Below are positions 23,512 through 35,723 of a stretch of 64,000 nucleotides of DNA, piece by piece. The notes beneath the pieces were generated by a model. It made no database searches. It was not told the DNA's origin and was given only the letters and a program-made list of their open reading frames with translations. The translations under genes were made by a program, and so were the position numbers. Source of the stretch: Macrotrachela quadricornifera. Its lineage: Eukaryota > Rotifera > Eurotatoria > Philodinida > Philodinidae. The stretch covers positions 1-64,000 of the forward strand of contig JAJEKB010018332.1 in NCBI GenBank assembly GCA_022393335.1. The letters are read 5' to 3'. The first letter of the stretch is position 1. Each line of letters begins with the position of its first letter.

Positions 23512-23907
23512 ATGGGATGTGGTACTGGTCGTCCATATACAAAAAAAGAAGTTGAAACATATATTAATAAATCTCAATTACATTTACCATCACCTGAATT
23601 AATCGATGGTAATATAATTAAATTAAAAACTACTGATGGATTTTATAATGGAAATACATTACTTGATTCAACATGGTTACAAGGTAAATTAACAAATAAT
23701 GAATATCGTCAAGCAATTGAACATATTAATCAACGTATAGCTCAATCAATAATTGGTACATCAAATAATCTTCCAATAAATCAAATACCAAAAGTTCAAT
23801 CAACAAAATTAGCTATTGAAGAATTAAATGCGAAATATGAAGGACGTGTTCGATTTGTTTATCAAGAAGATTTAAATGAATCAATTATTTTTATTCATTT
23901 TAAATAA
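23512..23907 (+). CDS. Probable N-myristoylated small protein, unrecognised
   Basis: Intron-less, 131 aa from the ATG at 23512. The frame stays open for a further 78 bases upstream, but that part is low-complexity and the ATG gives MGCGTGRPYTKKE, a good N-myristoylation signal with an adjacent Cys for palmitoylation. The body is mixed helix and strand: LDSTWLQGKLTNNEYRQAIE, then KLAIEELNAKYEGRVRFVY, ending IIFIHFK. No family is recognised. Membrane attachment is inferred from the N-terminus. The smooth codon pattern and compact frame support a real gene. Confidence 0.65.
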   Translation: MGCGTGRPYTKKEVETYINKSQLHLPSPELIDGNIIKLKTTDGFYNGNTLLDSTWLQGKLTNNEYRQAIEHINQRIAQSIIGTSNNLPINQIPKVQSTKLAIEELNAKYEGRVRFVYQEDLNESIIFIHFK

Positions 23908-24160
23908 AGATAATTGTTAGTTTTTTTTTTATAATTAAGAATAAATTAAATAATGAATCTATATATATATATATATATAAAGTAATGATAGTAAATCAGC
24001 GAATATTTAATTTTTAATGGAAGAGTTTTACATATCAAAAAAAAAAATAAACATCAAATTGTTTTACAAAAAAAAATTGCCTAACAAATTTTTCTTTTTC
24101 TATTTTAAACTCTTATATAATAACACATGATGTTTACAATGAAAAAATTTCTTCTTTTAT

Positions 24161-27100
24161 TTATGAAAATGTTTGTTCAGTAGATTTTGTTTCATTTGTA
24201 CCATTCTCAGTAAGAATTTTGAATTTTTTATTATTAGAATTATCTATTGGTTCAATATGATCAGGTGATAATGAACGTTTATTATTAATAGATATGGGTG
24301 ATGTATGTTTAATTGATTGAAAATTAAAATTAAATTTAACTATTATTGCTGTCATATTATCACAACCAGTACCATCACCAATTGTATTTGGAGCAAGACA
24401 ATGCATAAATAACTAAAAATTAAATTTTTTATATTTTAAATAATAAAAAAAAAACAACATACTTCTTCACATATTTGACTTAAAGTTTTTTTATTAAGAC
24501 GATGACGTACAAAATCAATAACATCTTGACTAGACATAAAATTCCAAATACCATCACAAGCAATAATCATAAATTCATCTTGATCATCAAGTGTTAAAGT
24601 TCGAACATCAGGTAAAGCTGTTATTGCTTGTTCTTCAGCAGGTAATGAAGAAGTTTTTTTATATGCATGATCACCAATAGCTCGAGATAAATTAAGACCA
24701 CCTAAATATATTATATAATGATAGTTATAGTTAATCTATTTCTAAATTACAATTAACCATTTATGTCCGGCTCTCCGAAGGCAGGTAGCAAAAAAAGATT
24801 GCGGTGCCGAAAAACCCGATGTTGCCATTTGGCAACACCCGGCTGCTATGGGTCAAAATTTTGCAAAATTGATTTTTTGTTTTTCCTGTTTAAATATAAC
24901 ATTTTGTAGCTTTTTCTATTTACTGATGAAGTCAATATTAGAATATAAGATAATTATAGAAAGAGACAAGACAAACTTGAAAAAATTAGCAATAGAAAAG
25001 ATTAATAATTGTTTTTAAGAGACAGTTCATTCATTATGATAGTCTTTGAAACAATTATTTCTCTCATTCAAACATAGACGTATTTCACATTTTGAACATG
25101 ATATTCTTGTGTAGCCGACACCGCCCATTTTCTATCTGTACAGACTAATGGTCATATTTATCAAACCAAACGTTTGTTGGTGGTACAAGATTCGGTATAG
25201 CTCTTTGTACTCATTTCATCTTCTGACTCCAATGAGTATCCTTCTTCTTCACTAAATCCATTTGGTACAACAGTATATCGTTTAGAACTTCTTGTGTTTG
25301 GCGTTATCAAAGACAAAACGTTGATCAAGAACAACTGAAGAATTTAAAATGTTATTATCCACTGCTACACTCATTTCATATATATATAGTGTTCGCGATA
25401 GGAAATTCTATCACATTCACAAGTGTTGGAAATATCCATGCGTCACACACTGAATTTTTCCTAAGTGGCATATTGGGATTTTTTTCAGTATGTTACTACA
25501 TGTTCTATATTGGATTTTTCCCGGTATGTTATTACACTCGTGCATACCAACAGAAAGTAAGAAGATATGAGTAAAATACATACAGATGGTCACGTCATAA
25601 CAATAACAGAAAGAAGGAAATGATGCGCAAAGGAATGCCATCACGTAACAACGTTATTTTGATAATCGAAAATAAAATACAAGTTTTAAAATTTTTTGTT
25701 CCCTTACGACCGGGTGTTGCCAAACGGCAACATCCCTATTTTTTATTGTTCAAATTTATACAATAATAATAGCTGACGAGGCAATACATAATAGCTCTAT
25801 GGAAGAAAATTAATCAATAATTGCCTTCACCACTGACTGTTCAATTGCATCAAAAAATCGTTTTTAGGATTTATATATTTTTTTGGGGCGCCGCGTAGAA
25901 CCTCAATCATTCCCACTGTGAATGTTTTTTTTCTCTTCTGAACGCATGAATGTGTACTGAAATGTGTGGGCATAATTATCGAGTTGTTAAAAAAATGATA
26001 AATCATCGCTATACATCGATTTTGCACAAAATATTAGCTCAATGTTGCCATATGACAACATCCGGACGTAAAGGGTTAAATTCCCGAAAGTTATGTTAAT
26101 TTTCTATACGAATAATACGACAGTATAGATTGATTCAGTTCATGCTACCTCGTAAGTTTTAAAATATATCTATCAGAATTACTAAAATAAACTATTTCAT
26201 TTCGATGAATTATTATAATACCTGAAACACGTCCATCTAATGTAACTTTATATCCAGCTTTTTCAATTCGACTACGTTCTTGTTGATCTTCTGGTTTATG
26301 ATCTAAATAAAAATAATTTTATTCTTTTTAAATAAACTAAAAAGTTAAAATAAAATAAATATACTAACCTACGCTCATGTCAATAGCACGACCATTTCGA
26401 CATACAACACATCGAGAATCACCAGCATTTGCAACAAGTAATTGTCTATCACGTACAAGTGTTACTACAGCAGTACATCCACTTGATGAACCTGGATCAT
26501 TATCCATATCAAGCATGCCGAGATCTGTATCTTCTTCATCGTCTATATAAGATATTTAATTGTAAATTTAAAAAAAGAAAAAGAAAATATTTTACCTGTA
26601 TCATCATCTTCATCAGCATCTGCTTCTTCTTCTTCATCATTGTCATCATTATCATCACTTTCATTTTCTTCATTCTATTTAAATTAATAAATATAAATAA
26701 TCAAAATAATTTATATAAAAAGACAAACTTGATTTTCTTTAATATCATCTTCATTATTATCCTGTTTCTTTTTCTTTGTACGTCGATTTAAAATAGCTAG
26801 TATTGATTTTCTCATACTTTAAAAGATAAAATAAAAACAAAAAAAAGATTAATTTATTTAAATCGTATTTTATTTACAGTTTTTGAATTTGAGCTGTTTT
26901 ACTTGGTTCTAATGGTTTATCTTCATCATCATCATCATCTTCTTCTTCACCTTCACCTTCACCATTTTCTTCCTCTGTTTCATGATCTTCAGCTTCATCA
27001 CCACTTGTTTCTTCTTCTGATCTAATAATAAAGATGTACGCTTATAGTATTCGAGACTTATGGAAAAAGAAAATTTTCAATGTTAATCGATAACATAATA

Positions 27101-28117
27101 TTGTTTTAAAATTGAAGAAAAGCTTACGCATCAAATTCATGATCTTCATCATCGTCATCATCATCATCATCTTCATCATCTAATTCATCGATATTATCAC
27201 TAAGTAAATGTTTTGTTAATGAATTTGTTTTAATATTTTCTAATGAAAATGTTGATGAATCAGTTGAAACTGGTTTTCTAGGACGTCGTGAAGTTGATTT
27301 TGGTTCAGATGATGAAGGTTTTGATTCCTAAATAAATCAAAACTAGAAAATAAAATAATAGAAGACAAAAAAAAGTCACAAATTAGATGCATACATTTGT
27401 TGTTTTTTCATTAATATTATCAATTGAAATATTTTCTTCATTAACATTTATTGTTATATCAACTTTATGTGTTGATGAAATAATCTCATTATCATTATTA
27501 TTATCTATAATTCGTTTTGTAACATTTGGTGAATGAAAATGTTTTTCATTTCCATTATAACGTTTAATAAGTTCTTCAATAGGTAATTCAGCTTCTTTTT
27601 TTAATAATTGTGCTTCTTCAATATTTAATTCATCATTATGATGATTTTCTTCATTGGAATTTAATAAACCAATAAATTCATGTGGTGGTTGTTGTTCTGT
27701 ATCTTCTTTTTCATCATTTGCTAATTTTTGTAAAATTTTTTTAACATTTGAATCAAGTAATTCCGAATCAAATTTAAGAAAACCTTCTATTAATGCATCA
27801 TTTAATTTTCCTTCTTGATATGAATGAAGTTTTTTAAGAAAATCTGGTAAATATCGAGAACAATAAACTGCTATTTCAGATCCACCATGACCATCATAAA
27901 CAGCAAATAATGATGTATTTTCATCAAAATTAAGAATAGCATTATGTGCATCCTAAATATATTTTTAAAAAATAATTTTAAATTAAATTAAATTAAAATA
28001 TTTTACTTCTTGAGACATTCGCCATCCTTGCATTGAACTTGATGCAAATGCTAAATTATTATTTGAACCTTCAGTTGTATCTTTATCACAAATGGGAGAT
28101 GATAAATAAGCACCCAT
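24161..28117 (-). CDS. PPM1G: Protein phosphatase PPM1G (PP2C gamma)
   Basis: Ten exons: 28117-28007, 27952-27395, 27327-27128, 27021-26878, 26816-26729, 26674-26596, 26542-26369, 26302-26222, 24701-24463, 24412-24161, giving about 641 aa (human 546). It is a metal-dependent Ser/Thr phosphatase of the nucleus, linked to pre-mRNA splicing and histone exchange. The start MGAYLSSP and [13 protein letters not shown] match the family. The metal site shows [34 protein letters not shown] and GTGCDNMT with the expected aspartates. As in other PPM1G proteins, the catalytic domain is split by a long acidic insert (roughly residues 200-380, nearly all Asp/Glu/Ser), here longer than in human. The tail has a basic nuclear-type cluster (SNNKKFK). 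The intron between exons 8 and 9 holds a piggyBac-type element. Confidence 0.95.
24757..26075 (-). mobile_element. Decayed, internally deleted piggyBac element
   Basis: Flanked by TTAA (24753-24756, 26076-26079) with inverted ends CCATTTATGTCCGG / CCGGACGTAAAGG. On the minus strand about 25020-25135 encodes a Cys-rich tail ([24 protein letters not shown], stop) matching the C-terminal zinc-binding domain of piggyBac transposases. About 25145-25320 encodes an acidic stretch like the N-terminus ([14 protein letters not shown]). The catalytic middle is missing, so it cannot move by itself. Three palindromic subterminal motifs of the TGTTGCC...GGCAACA type occur at about 24820, 25710 and 26043. 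It lies inside a PPM1G intron. Confidence 0.85.
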
Positions 28118-28522
28118 TTGAAAATTATCTTATGTTTTTGTAATATAATTATTGTTTTATTCAAAGAAGAAAGACAAGATAAGAAATCAATCAATCAATT
28201 ACTTTTGTACCAATTGTTTTGTGTTATTAATGCCTTTATATCGAATTTAAGAAAGAAATAGATGACGCTAGATTATATATTAATATTATGATCGTATTTT
28301 AGATTTTATAAATGAACAAAGTAAATAAAAGACAAATATTTTTTTTAGAAAATTATGATTATAATTTTAATATTAATTTGTATTTATTTTTTTAAAAATA
28401 TTACGTTCAAATATAAAAACAAGTTCGTTATGTACTTAATCTTAATTAAGGAATTTATATAAAACAAATATATATATATATATTCTTTTTTATCACGAAA
28501 AAGAAAATAAAAATAGACATAT
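28118..28522. other. Short intergenic between UBE2Z and PPM1G
   Basis: About 400 bp, AT-rich, containing the upstream region of PPM1G and the 3' UTR of UBE2Z (both minus strand). No further feature seen. Confidence 0.5.
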
Positions 28523-29997
28523 TCAGGTTGATGGTTTTTCTTTCGATTGTGCAACATCATCATCAACTTCTTCTTCTTCTTCTTCTTCTTCTTCATCATA
28601 ATCATAATCATCATCATCATCATCATTAAAAATGTCACTAAGATCATTATCCTTATTCGATGATATATTAACATCAAGTGCAGCAGCATCATTCATTATT
28701 TCTTGAGTACGTCGATCAATTTGTTGTTTTTCATTTAATGAATTATTATTTTCTAATTTACTTTTTAATTTTTCTAAACGTGTTAATATAGATGAATATT
28801 CAAATTGTCCACGTTGATCACCAAAAGGATCCTTAATTTAAATAAAAATAAAAAAAAGATTTTTTTTTTTTTATTAAACATACCATCATTGGTTGACCAT
28901 TTTTATCAGCATTTTCTTTACAAGTATCAACATAGGAATCATAAAAATCAAAAAATTGTTTAATCATTACTTCACTAAAAGAAATATTTTTATTAAAAAA
29001 ATAAATATTAAAATAAAATTACCGTAATTGTTTTGGACATGAATTTGGATTTTCAAGCATTTCACATACAGCAGCACGTAATGTTTCATGTTTTATTATT
29101 TCATTATAAGCTTTTGATGCACCCACTGTACGTTCCTAAATTTTCAAAAATTATTTTCAAAAATTAGTTTTTTCTATATACTTGTTCATAACCAGGTTCA
29201 TTATGATATGGATTTTCTGACATTAATGATTGAATTGATATTAATAGAGATGATATACATTGAGCTGGAGACCATGCTGGACCACTCCAAGTACTGAACA
29301 AAAAAAAAAGAATATTAACTAATACAGACATTTGTTTGTTTGTTTTTTTGACTTACCCGAGAATTGATAAACATACTTTACCATTTCGATAAAGATTTGG
29401 ATTAAAACGAACTGTACCATTTCCAGTTGTCATTAAACGACAACGAGGAGCTCGAATTGGACTAAAAATATTAAATTAAAATATATATATCATTTATCTA
29501 ATATTTTATACGAACTAATCCGGTGGACAACGTATTACGAAATAAAAAAATCCACCTAAATTAAAGAATATTTAGAAAAATAAATTAATAATCAATAATT
29601 TACCTTCATATGGTGTATCAAATGGACCAACGATAAGAGCATGAATCTATAAAAAAAAATATTCTTCTTCTTTTAGATATGAATACAAATATATCATACT
29701 TTAGTAATATTATCAGGATCAGGGGCAATAAACATTCCTGGTGGAGGATCTTTGAATATACTAAAAATATCACTAATAAAAGAAAATTTTATTAATCATA
29801 TTCTATTAAAACATTAAAATTTACCGTTTTATTCGTACTAAACAAGTTACACTTGGTTGTTGTGCATCCCAATCTCGACAATGTAATGGATCCCATGGAT
29901 TTTTCATTACAGTTGAAACATCATCATAATACGTCTCATTTGTAGTCGTTTCAGATGATTGAGTAGGTTTTTCAGTTGTACTATCGTTATTACTCAT
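28523..29997 (-). CDS. UBE2Z: Ubiquitin/FAT10-conjugating enzyme E2 Z
   Basis: Nine exons: 29997-29825, 29772-29700, 29646-29604, 29555-29516, 29461-29357, 29293-29182, 29135-29023, 28974-28884, 28831-28523, giving about 352 aa (human 354). In vertebrates this E2 takes ubiquitin or FAT10 from UBA6. The UBC fold reads [50 protein letters not shown], then the catalytic Cys in [19 protein letters not shown]. The characteristic UBE2Z extension follows ([47 protein letters not shown]). The last exon ends in a long acidic Asp/Glu run encoded by GAA/GAT repeats, longer than usual. The start is the first in-frame ATG. Confidence 0.96.
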
Positions 29998-30731
29998 TAT
30001 TAAATTAAAAAATAATTTCCCAGTTCTATATGTTCGTAGTATTAATACTGGTTATTGAAATATACAATGAAGGTACAGATGTTATTTTTTTTCGTTATGA
30101 TAAGTTACATATAAATCTTAATAAATAAATAAATAAATAAAAAAAAGCCGTTTTTATTTTCGTTCTTTTTCTTCCTTCTTTTATGTGTCATGGTTATTTA
30201 CCTAACGTATACGCAATACATCAATTAGAAAGTGACTAATCATTACATAGGGAAAAATGAAATAATTCATACAAAAACTAAAGGAATACAACTCAAAGAC
30301 GTCATAATTCTGTTATTGATCTCTAGTGCAATTATATCATAAGAATATATATCTGAAATAAATCAATAATATGAATATAATATTCCATATATACCTTTTT
30401 TTTTTTTTATTTGAGTAATAGTGAAAGAATAATCAATAAACAACAAAAAAAAAAACGTTCCTTGTGAAAAAGAGAGCGGTCATAACGGTAACAAAGAACA
30501 AGAAAAAAAATTCATCATACGGAAAAGATCCAATAGCCAAAAATTTCAGGCAAATAAGGGAAAAAAAACAAACAAACTTGAAGAATTAAAAGAAGAAGAT
30601 AAACGTTCTCTCTTCCTATCTAAAGCTTTTTCGTTTTTCTTTTTTTTTAGTTTTGATTTTTTTTTTTTTTTGTTAAATGTCAATAAACAAACAACAAATA
30701 GAAAAAATATATTTTGAAATACAACATTAAA
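29998..30731. other. Intergenic between eIF4B and UBE2Z
   Basis: AT-rich, with T and A homopolymer runs around 30630-30670. It holds the promoter of UBE2Z and the 3' region of eIF4B. No other gene or repeat is recognised. Confidence 0.5.
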
Positions 30732-33700
30732 TTAATCATCGATTGTCGGACTTTGAGCATCATCATCAAGATCATCATCATTAAGCATACCAAATTTATT
30801 TGATAATTGAAGCTAAAATTATAGATTAAATATTCTAATATTATTTATTTATTTTTTTTACTTTATTCGAATCATCTTCATTTTGCATTGTCCGCCGTAC
30901 AATAACACTAAGAAATATACAAATATTAAAACAAAATTTTTTTTTGTGATAAAAATCTACCGTGGTTGAGTTTTAGATTGTGATTCAACATTAAAATTAT
31001 CATCAGACAATCGTCGATGACTATTATATTCATTTGTGTCACGATCACGAGGTCGATAATTACTACGATCATTATCTATTAATATAAAAATAAAAATAAT
31101 TTTATAATTGATATTTATCATTTACCTCGATCTGAATGACCGTGATGATTGTATTTACCAGTACGTCCACTATCATGATCACGCCGAGATGGATTATTAT
31201 AACGTTCTCGATCACGACGAGGATGATCATCATCAGTAGATTTTCGACTATCTTCTTCATATCGACGACCACCTAAGATTAAAAATTATCTTTAGAATTA
31301 AAAAAAAAACGGGATAATATTACACATAAAATAACTTTTTTTGCATTTCAATCGACTTCCATGATATTCTCATTTTATCTACGCCGATTTCGTCCACATG
31401 TAGGGATTATCATGCTAAGAAAAAGTTAAAGAAGTCATGTGCCTATATTGTGATTTGACGAAGATATACAGGTTTCACTCAAATTTCTCTGCGGAACCGT
31501 GATTTTCTATCAAAATCTTATTTTGGAATTTTGAGCTGAAACTTAGCTCTTATAAAAAAAATTTCAGAAGTTTTGGACATAGCATCTTCGAGATATGAAT
31601 TTTCCAAAATGTAGGCACCTTTCTATAGATATTATATAAAACATGAATATTTTAGAAAAATCATATCTCAATGATACTATGTCCATAAGTTCTAAACATT
31701 TTCTTTTATAAACTAGTCGATTCGAGGACTTTATGTGAATCAAGTTTAAGCTCAAAATTCCAAAATAGGATATTACTAGAATATATCAGTCAAATAGCAA
31801 CATGGGTACATATCTTAGATATTTTCTTTGCTTGATGATTCCTACACATGGGCAAAATATGAACAAAATCAGCGTGGATCAGTTCAGACGGTTCTTTCAT
31901 CAATTATTTTCTATTTGTATTTATGTTTATACCATTTTATTTAATATTTTACTTTACACATTAATCAAAGCAATTCTTTTGCTTTCCTCACTAAAGAAAA
32001 AAATTAGAAATCCACATTGTCACGGTCTTGATAACCTCCAATGAATATTGTACTACATTCATTCCAGTCTATTTAATTATGCATGGATGATTTGACCTCT
32101 ATAACTATCCTTTGTTCTCCGATGTACATTCACTGATGAATCTTTAGTTGTTGATGAGCTTAGCCAATTCTCTAAGTTTGATAAGAACTTTTCATATTCT
32201 GGTGCAACCCAATCAACTGTTCTAGTTCTAGGCAGACGCTGATGATTTCTGTAGCCGCTAAAAATGAGTCGAATTCATCTGAATTTTCTGTGTATTCTAC
32301 GATTTTCTTCAAATGCAAACTTATGTTGAATAGAAACGATTTAGAATCCTACGTCTATGACTCTTTTAATCATGTAACCAATAGTTATAATGGAAGAATA
32401 TAAAACAATTTACATGAATTCAATGCGTACAGATTCTGCAAATTTAAATTTAAATTTTTTGTATCAAAAAATATGACGACACGCAAACAAAAATCAAAAA
32501 GGTCAATAATGAATATATAATAAACATTATAAACTACCATTCTTGTATAGTATTTTGCATTCATATTTCAATCAGAATGACACTTAATTTTGAATCTATA
32601 TTTAGCTATAGTACAACTATATATTTATATAGCCACTTGCTTGAAAATATTTCTAGCATAAAAGTCTATTAATAGGAGTATCATAATTCCTCAAAATCAA
32701 GATATAACTATCAATATTCTATGTCATTCGAAACATAAGATAATTTTTGTTGATAAAAAAAATAAGCCAAATAGATTTCTTTTTATGTTACATACCACTA
32801 TATTCTCGTTTATGATGATAATCTACACCATGTCCTCCTGATCGACCTAAATCATAAATAGTAATAGAAATTTTTGTAAAATATATTAATGAATACCATC
32901 ATCACGTCGATCACGATTATGATAATTATCATTATGTGATGAACGTTTAGTACGATAGGTATCTCGTTCATTACCGCGATTATATGACGACCTGAAAATA
33001 AAAATTTTTTTTTTTGTTAATTGTATATGAGTGAATTGCAATTTTTTGGTACAATTGGTGTAAAAATATGAAAATAGGTCTAAACAGTTTCTGAGTAATG
33101 AATTTTATTGAATTCGATGCCAGTGTTATCTAGCAAAAGTTTCCCGATATTTTCTCTTCAGTCAAATCGAAGAAATTATTACAGATTTCTCGAATGTATA
33201 ATTTTCAAAATGGTAGTCTATAAAATGAGTATAATGACCTTTTATTAAAAAGTTCTGCTATTTGCGGTTAGAAATAAAATTGATAAATACGACCTTTCTT
33301 TCATCAATTTATGAGAGAAAGAGTTCTCTTTCTTTTTTCTATAGTCTAAAGTTCATTAGCCCTACCATTAAATGAGGTTAGACATTGCATTTTCATCACT
33401 CTAGGCAATAATATATAAGTATGTGTCAAACAATATGAATGTTAGATAAGCGGATGGAGAACGAATAAAATTTAAATCAATAGCATATTTCGATAGTGCA
33501 TCGAATGCTCTACAAATTAGTCTATTTGTATTTTTTTTTCTATTGTTTTATTACAACCAAAAAAACTCTCTTTACTTCGTATATGTCTTTCATAAATCAT
33601 CAATTGTATGAAATAGAGAGCTAAAGTTTTGTATGGGTATGGAACAATTAGAGATTAGTAATACATAAAAAAGTGATTCAAAAAATATAACTGAAAATTC

Positions 33701-34442
33701 AATTGTACCAAAAAGTTGCAATTCATTCATATATATATATATATTTATTACCTAGACGATTGTGCTGTTTCATTGTGATCTCCTTCTGTTTCATTACTAG
33801 CCATTTGAAGTTCTTTTAATTTTCTTTCTATTTCAAGTTCTCTAGCAGCTGTATCTACTGGTTTTGCACCACCAAATATTGAAGCACCAGCACCACGTGA
33901 TGGAGCTAATGGTTTAACTGTTGATGGTTCAACAGATGAACTAATATCGGATGTTGTATCATATGATTCTTGTTGTTGATAATCATCAGGATTATTAGTT
34001 AAATTTTCATTAATAGAAGGAGAATCTTCTGTATTTGGTATAGATGATGATGATGCAGCAACATTATTCACAGAAGAAGATGAACCAGATAATGGTTGAA
34101 GTTCTTCAAGTGGTTTTGTTCGTGGTTGAAGATGAAGACGTGGACGTTCTTTTGGTGGTTCTCGATTATCATCTTAAATAAACAATAAATAAACATTGAT
34201 ATATATATATATACATTAAATGTAATAAATACCATTAGGTGTATCTCCATCACGTGTATCACTAAATAAAAACAAAATTATTAATTCAAATATATAAATT
34301 TTCATATGTTTCTAATGATTTTAATTGTTTTTATATTACCGTGTATCACTGTATCGACCACCATATTTCGGTCTATCGGTGCCAGTATTCTGTCTATTAT
34401 CATCACCATTATAACGCTGACGTGGTCCATGTCGATCATAAT

Positions 34443-34474
<32 letters not shown>

Positions 34475-35354
34475 GCTCGATCATCTCTTGAACGTGGATA
34501 ACCGTATCCATAATCACTAGCACGTTGACCATCGCGAGAACCACCAGTATAATTTGCTTAAAGAAATAAAATCTTTATTAAACAAAACAAAAACTAAAGA
34601 ATTAACTTACATCGTCCATGATCATTTCGATTAGGTCTATCACGATTATATCCAGTATTTTGTCGATCATCTGAAAATTCATCAGATTTTCGTTCAATTC
34701 TTTTCCATCTATCAGCCATTTCTGGTCGTTCTTCTCCCATTCGATTTGTTCGATTACCAAAATTTCCTCGATGACCATCTGTTTGATGTAAATCAGTTTT
34801 ATCAGAAACATTAATACGAAGTTTTCGTCCATATATTTCTTTATCTGTTCGTTTTAATGCTTCAATTAAATTCTCACGTGATTCAAATTCAACTAAACCA
34901 ACACCACGACTACGATTACCATCTCGCATAATACGAGCTGTTTTTGGCTAAAGAAATATAAAATATATAATTAATATTTTATTTTATTTTTTTTTGTTTT
35001 ACATTTAAATCAGCAAATATTCGTCTTAGACCTTCATCATCAATTTCAAATGATAAATTAGCAACATGTGCAACATATGGAGGATTATTTGGGATAGTAC
35101 TATAATCAATATCAACAGCAGAACGAGGAGCTGTTGGTAAACCACTCATATCAACAACTAGAAATAAAAGATTTAATAAAAAATTTTTGTTAATAAAAAA
35201 TTTTTTTCTATTGATTACCTATTGGTTTTTTTTGTGCTTCTTCTTCATCAACAATAGCTGCCCAAGTACTTTCTCGCACAGTAACAAGTTTTGGTTCTGA
35301 TGCAAGATAATCAGTTAATGCCATTGTTTTGCCTTTTTTAGATTTTTTCGACAT
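30732..35354 (-). CDS. EIF4B: Translation initiation factor eIF4B
   Basis: Twelve exons: 35354-35219, 35157-35003, 34947-34611, 34556-34340, 34261-34233, 34172-33752, 32991-32897, 32846-32796, 31272-31126, 31075-30961, 30907-30862, 30812-30732, giving about 609 aa (human 611). eIF4B stimulates the eIF4A helicase during mRNA scanning. The N-terminus has the conserved KKGKTMALTDYLASE and WAAIVDEEE. One RRM follows (PPYVAHVANLSFEIDDEGLR, RGVGLVEFESRENLIEAL, GRKLRINVSDKTD). A long Arg/Asp/Tyr/Gly-rich region comes next (the DRYG-like part) with a six-glycine run. The diagnostic motif ASIFGGAKPVDTAARELEIE lies near residue 360, and the C-terminus is basic then acidic. Two introns are enlarged by insertions (31273-32795 and 32992-33751). 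Confidence 0.93.
31515..31768. mobile_element. Foldback (hairpin) repeat in an eIF4B intron
   Basis: Two imperfect inverted arms (about 31515-31612 and 31658-31768) pair over roughly 100 bases. Outer ATTTTGGAATTTTGAGCT pairs with AGCTCAAAATTCCAAAAT, and inner GGACATAG with CTATGTCC. It is part of a 1.5-kb intron whose remainder (to 32795) shows no recognisable gene. No target duplication could be fixed. Confidence 0.65.
33024..33733. mobile_element. TIR-bounded insertion in an eIF4B intron
   Basis: About 710 bp with terminal inverted repeats near 33 bp long. The left end contains GAATTGCAATTTTTTGGTAC, continuing AATTG; the right end is the reverse complement with one change. No transposase frame is visible, so this is a non-autonomous DNA element of unassigned family. 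Confidence 0.7.
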
Positions 35355-35723
35355 ATTTTATTTATATAATAAAGAAATCTATTTAAGAAAAATTGATTAT
35401 CATTCCAAATAAAATGACAAAATATTGAAAACTTTAAAGAGTATAGTGAAATAGAAATGAACTGATTCGTTCGATATATTTACGTATAAATATTTAAATA
35501 TAAATGAATTAATTTATTTTTATTAATAAAAATGTATTTTTTTTTTATAAAAAATATTATTAGAAAATATTTCAATAAGATTAAATTATATCTAACACAT
35601 TTATGCATTTACGATAAATGCATATTTATAGAGGTATCGTTAAAGAAATATAAAGAAGAATGATAGATGAAGTGATTCTTAATTGAAGTGTACTTCTCTC
35701 GTTCTTTTTGTTATTCTTTTTCA
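35355..35723. promoter_or_regulatory. Bidirectional promoter region
   Basis: Only 369 bp separate the start codons of eIF4B (minus) and the coiled-coil gene (plus), so both promoters share this AT-rich space. No specific motif is claimed. Confidence 0.5.

Noticed and set aside
26429..26791. Hydrophobic open frame on plus strand
   Set aside because: Antisense shadow of PPM1G exons encoding the acidic insert; GAA/GAT codons read backwards give Ile/Phe/Leu runs.
28384..28692. Methionine/lysine-rich frame on minus strand
   Set aside because: Shifted-frame shadow of the acidic tail of UBE2Z.
34302..34544. Val/Ile-rich frames on both strands
   Set aside because: Shadows of the eIF4B exon encoding the glycine run.
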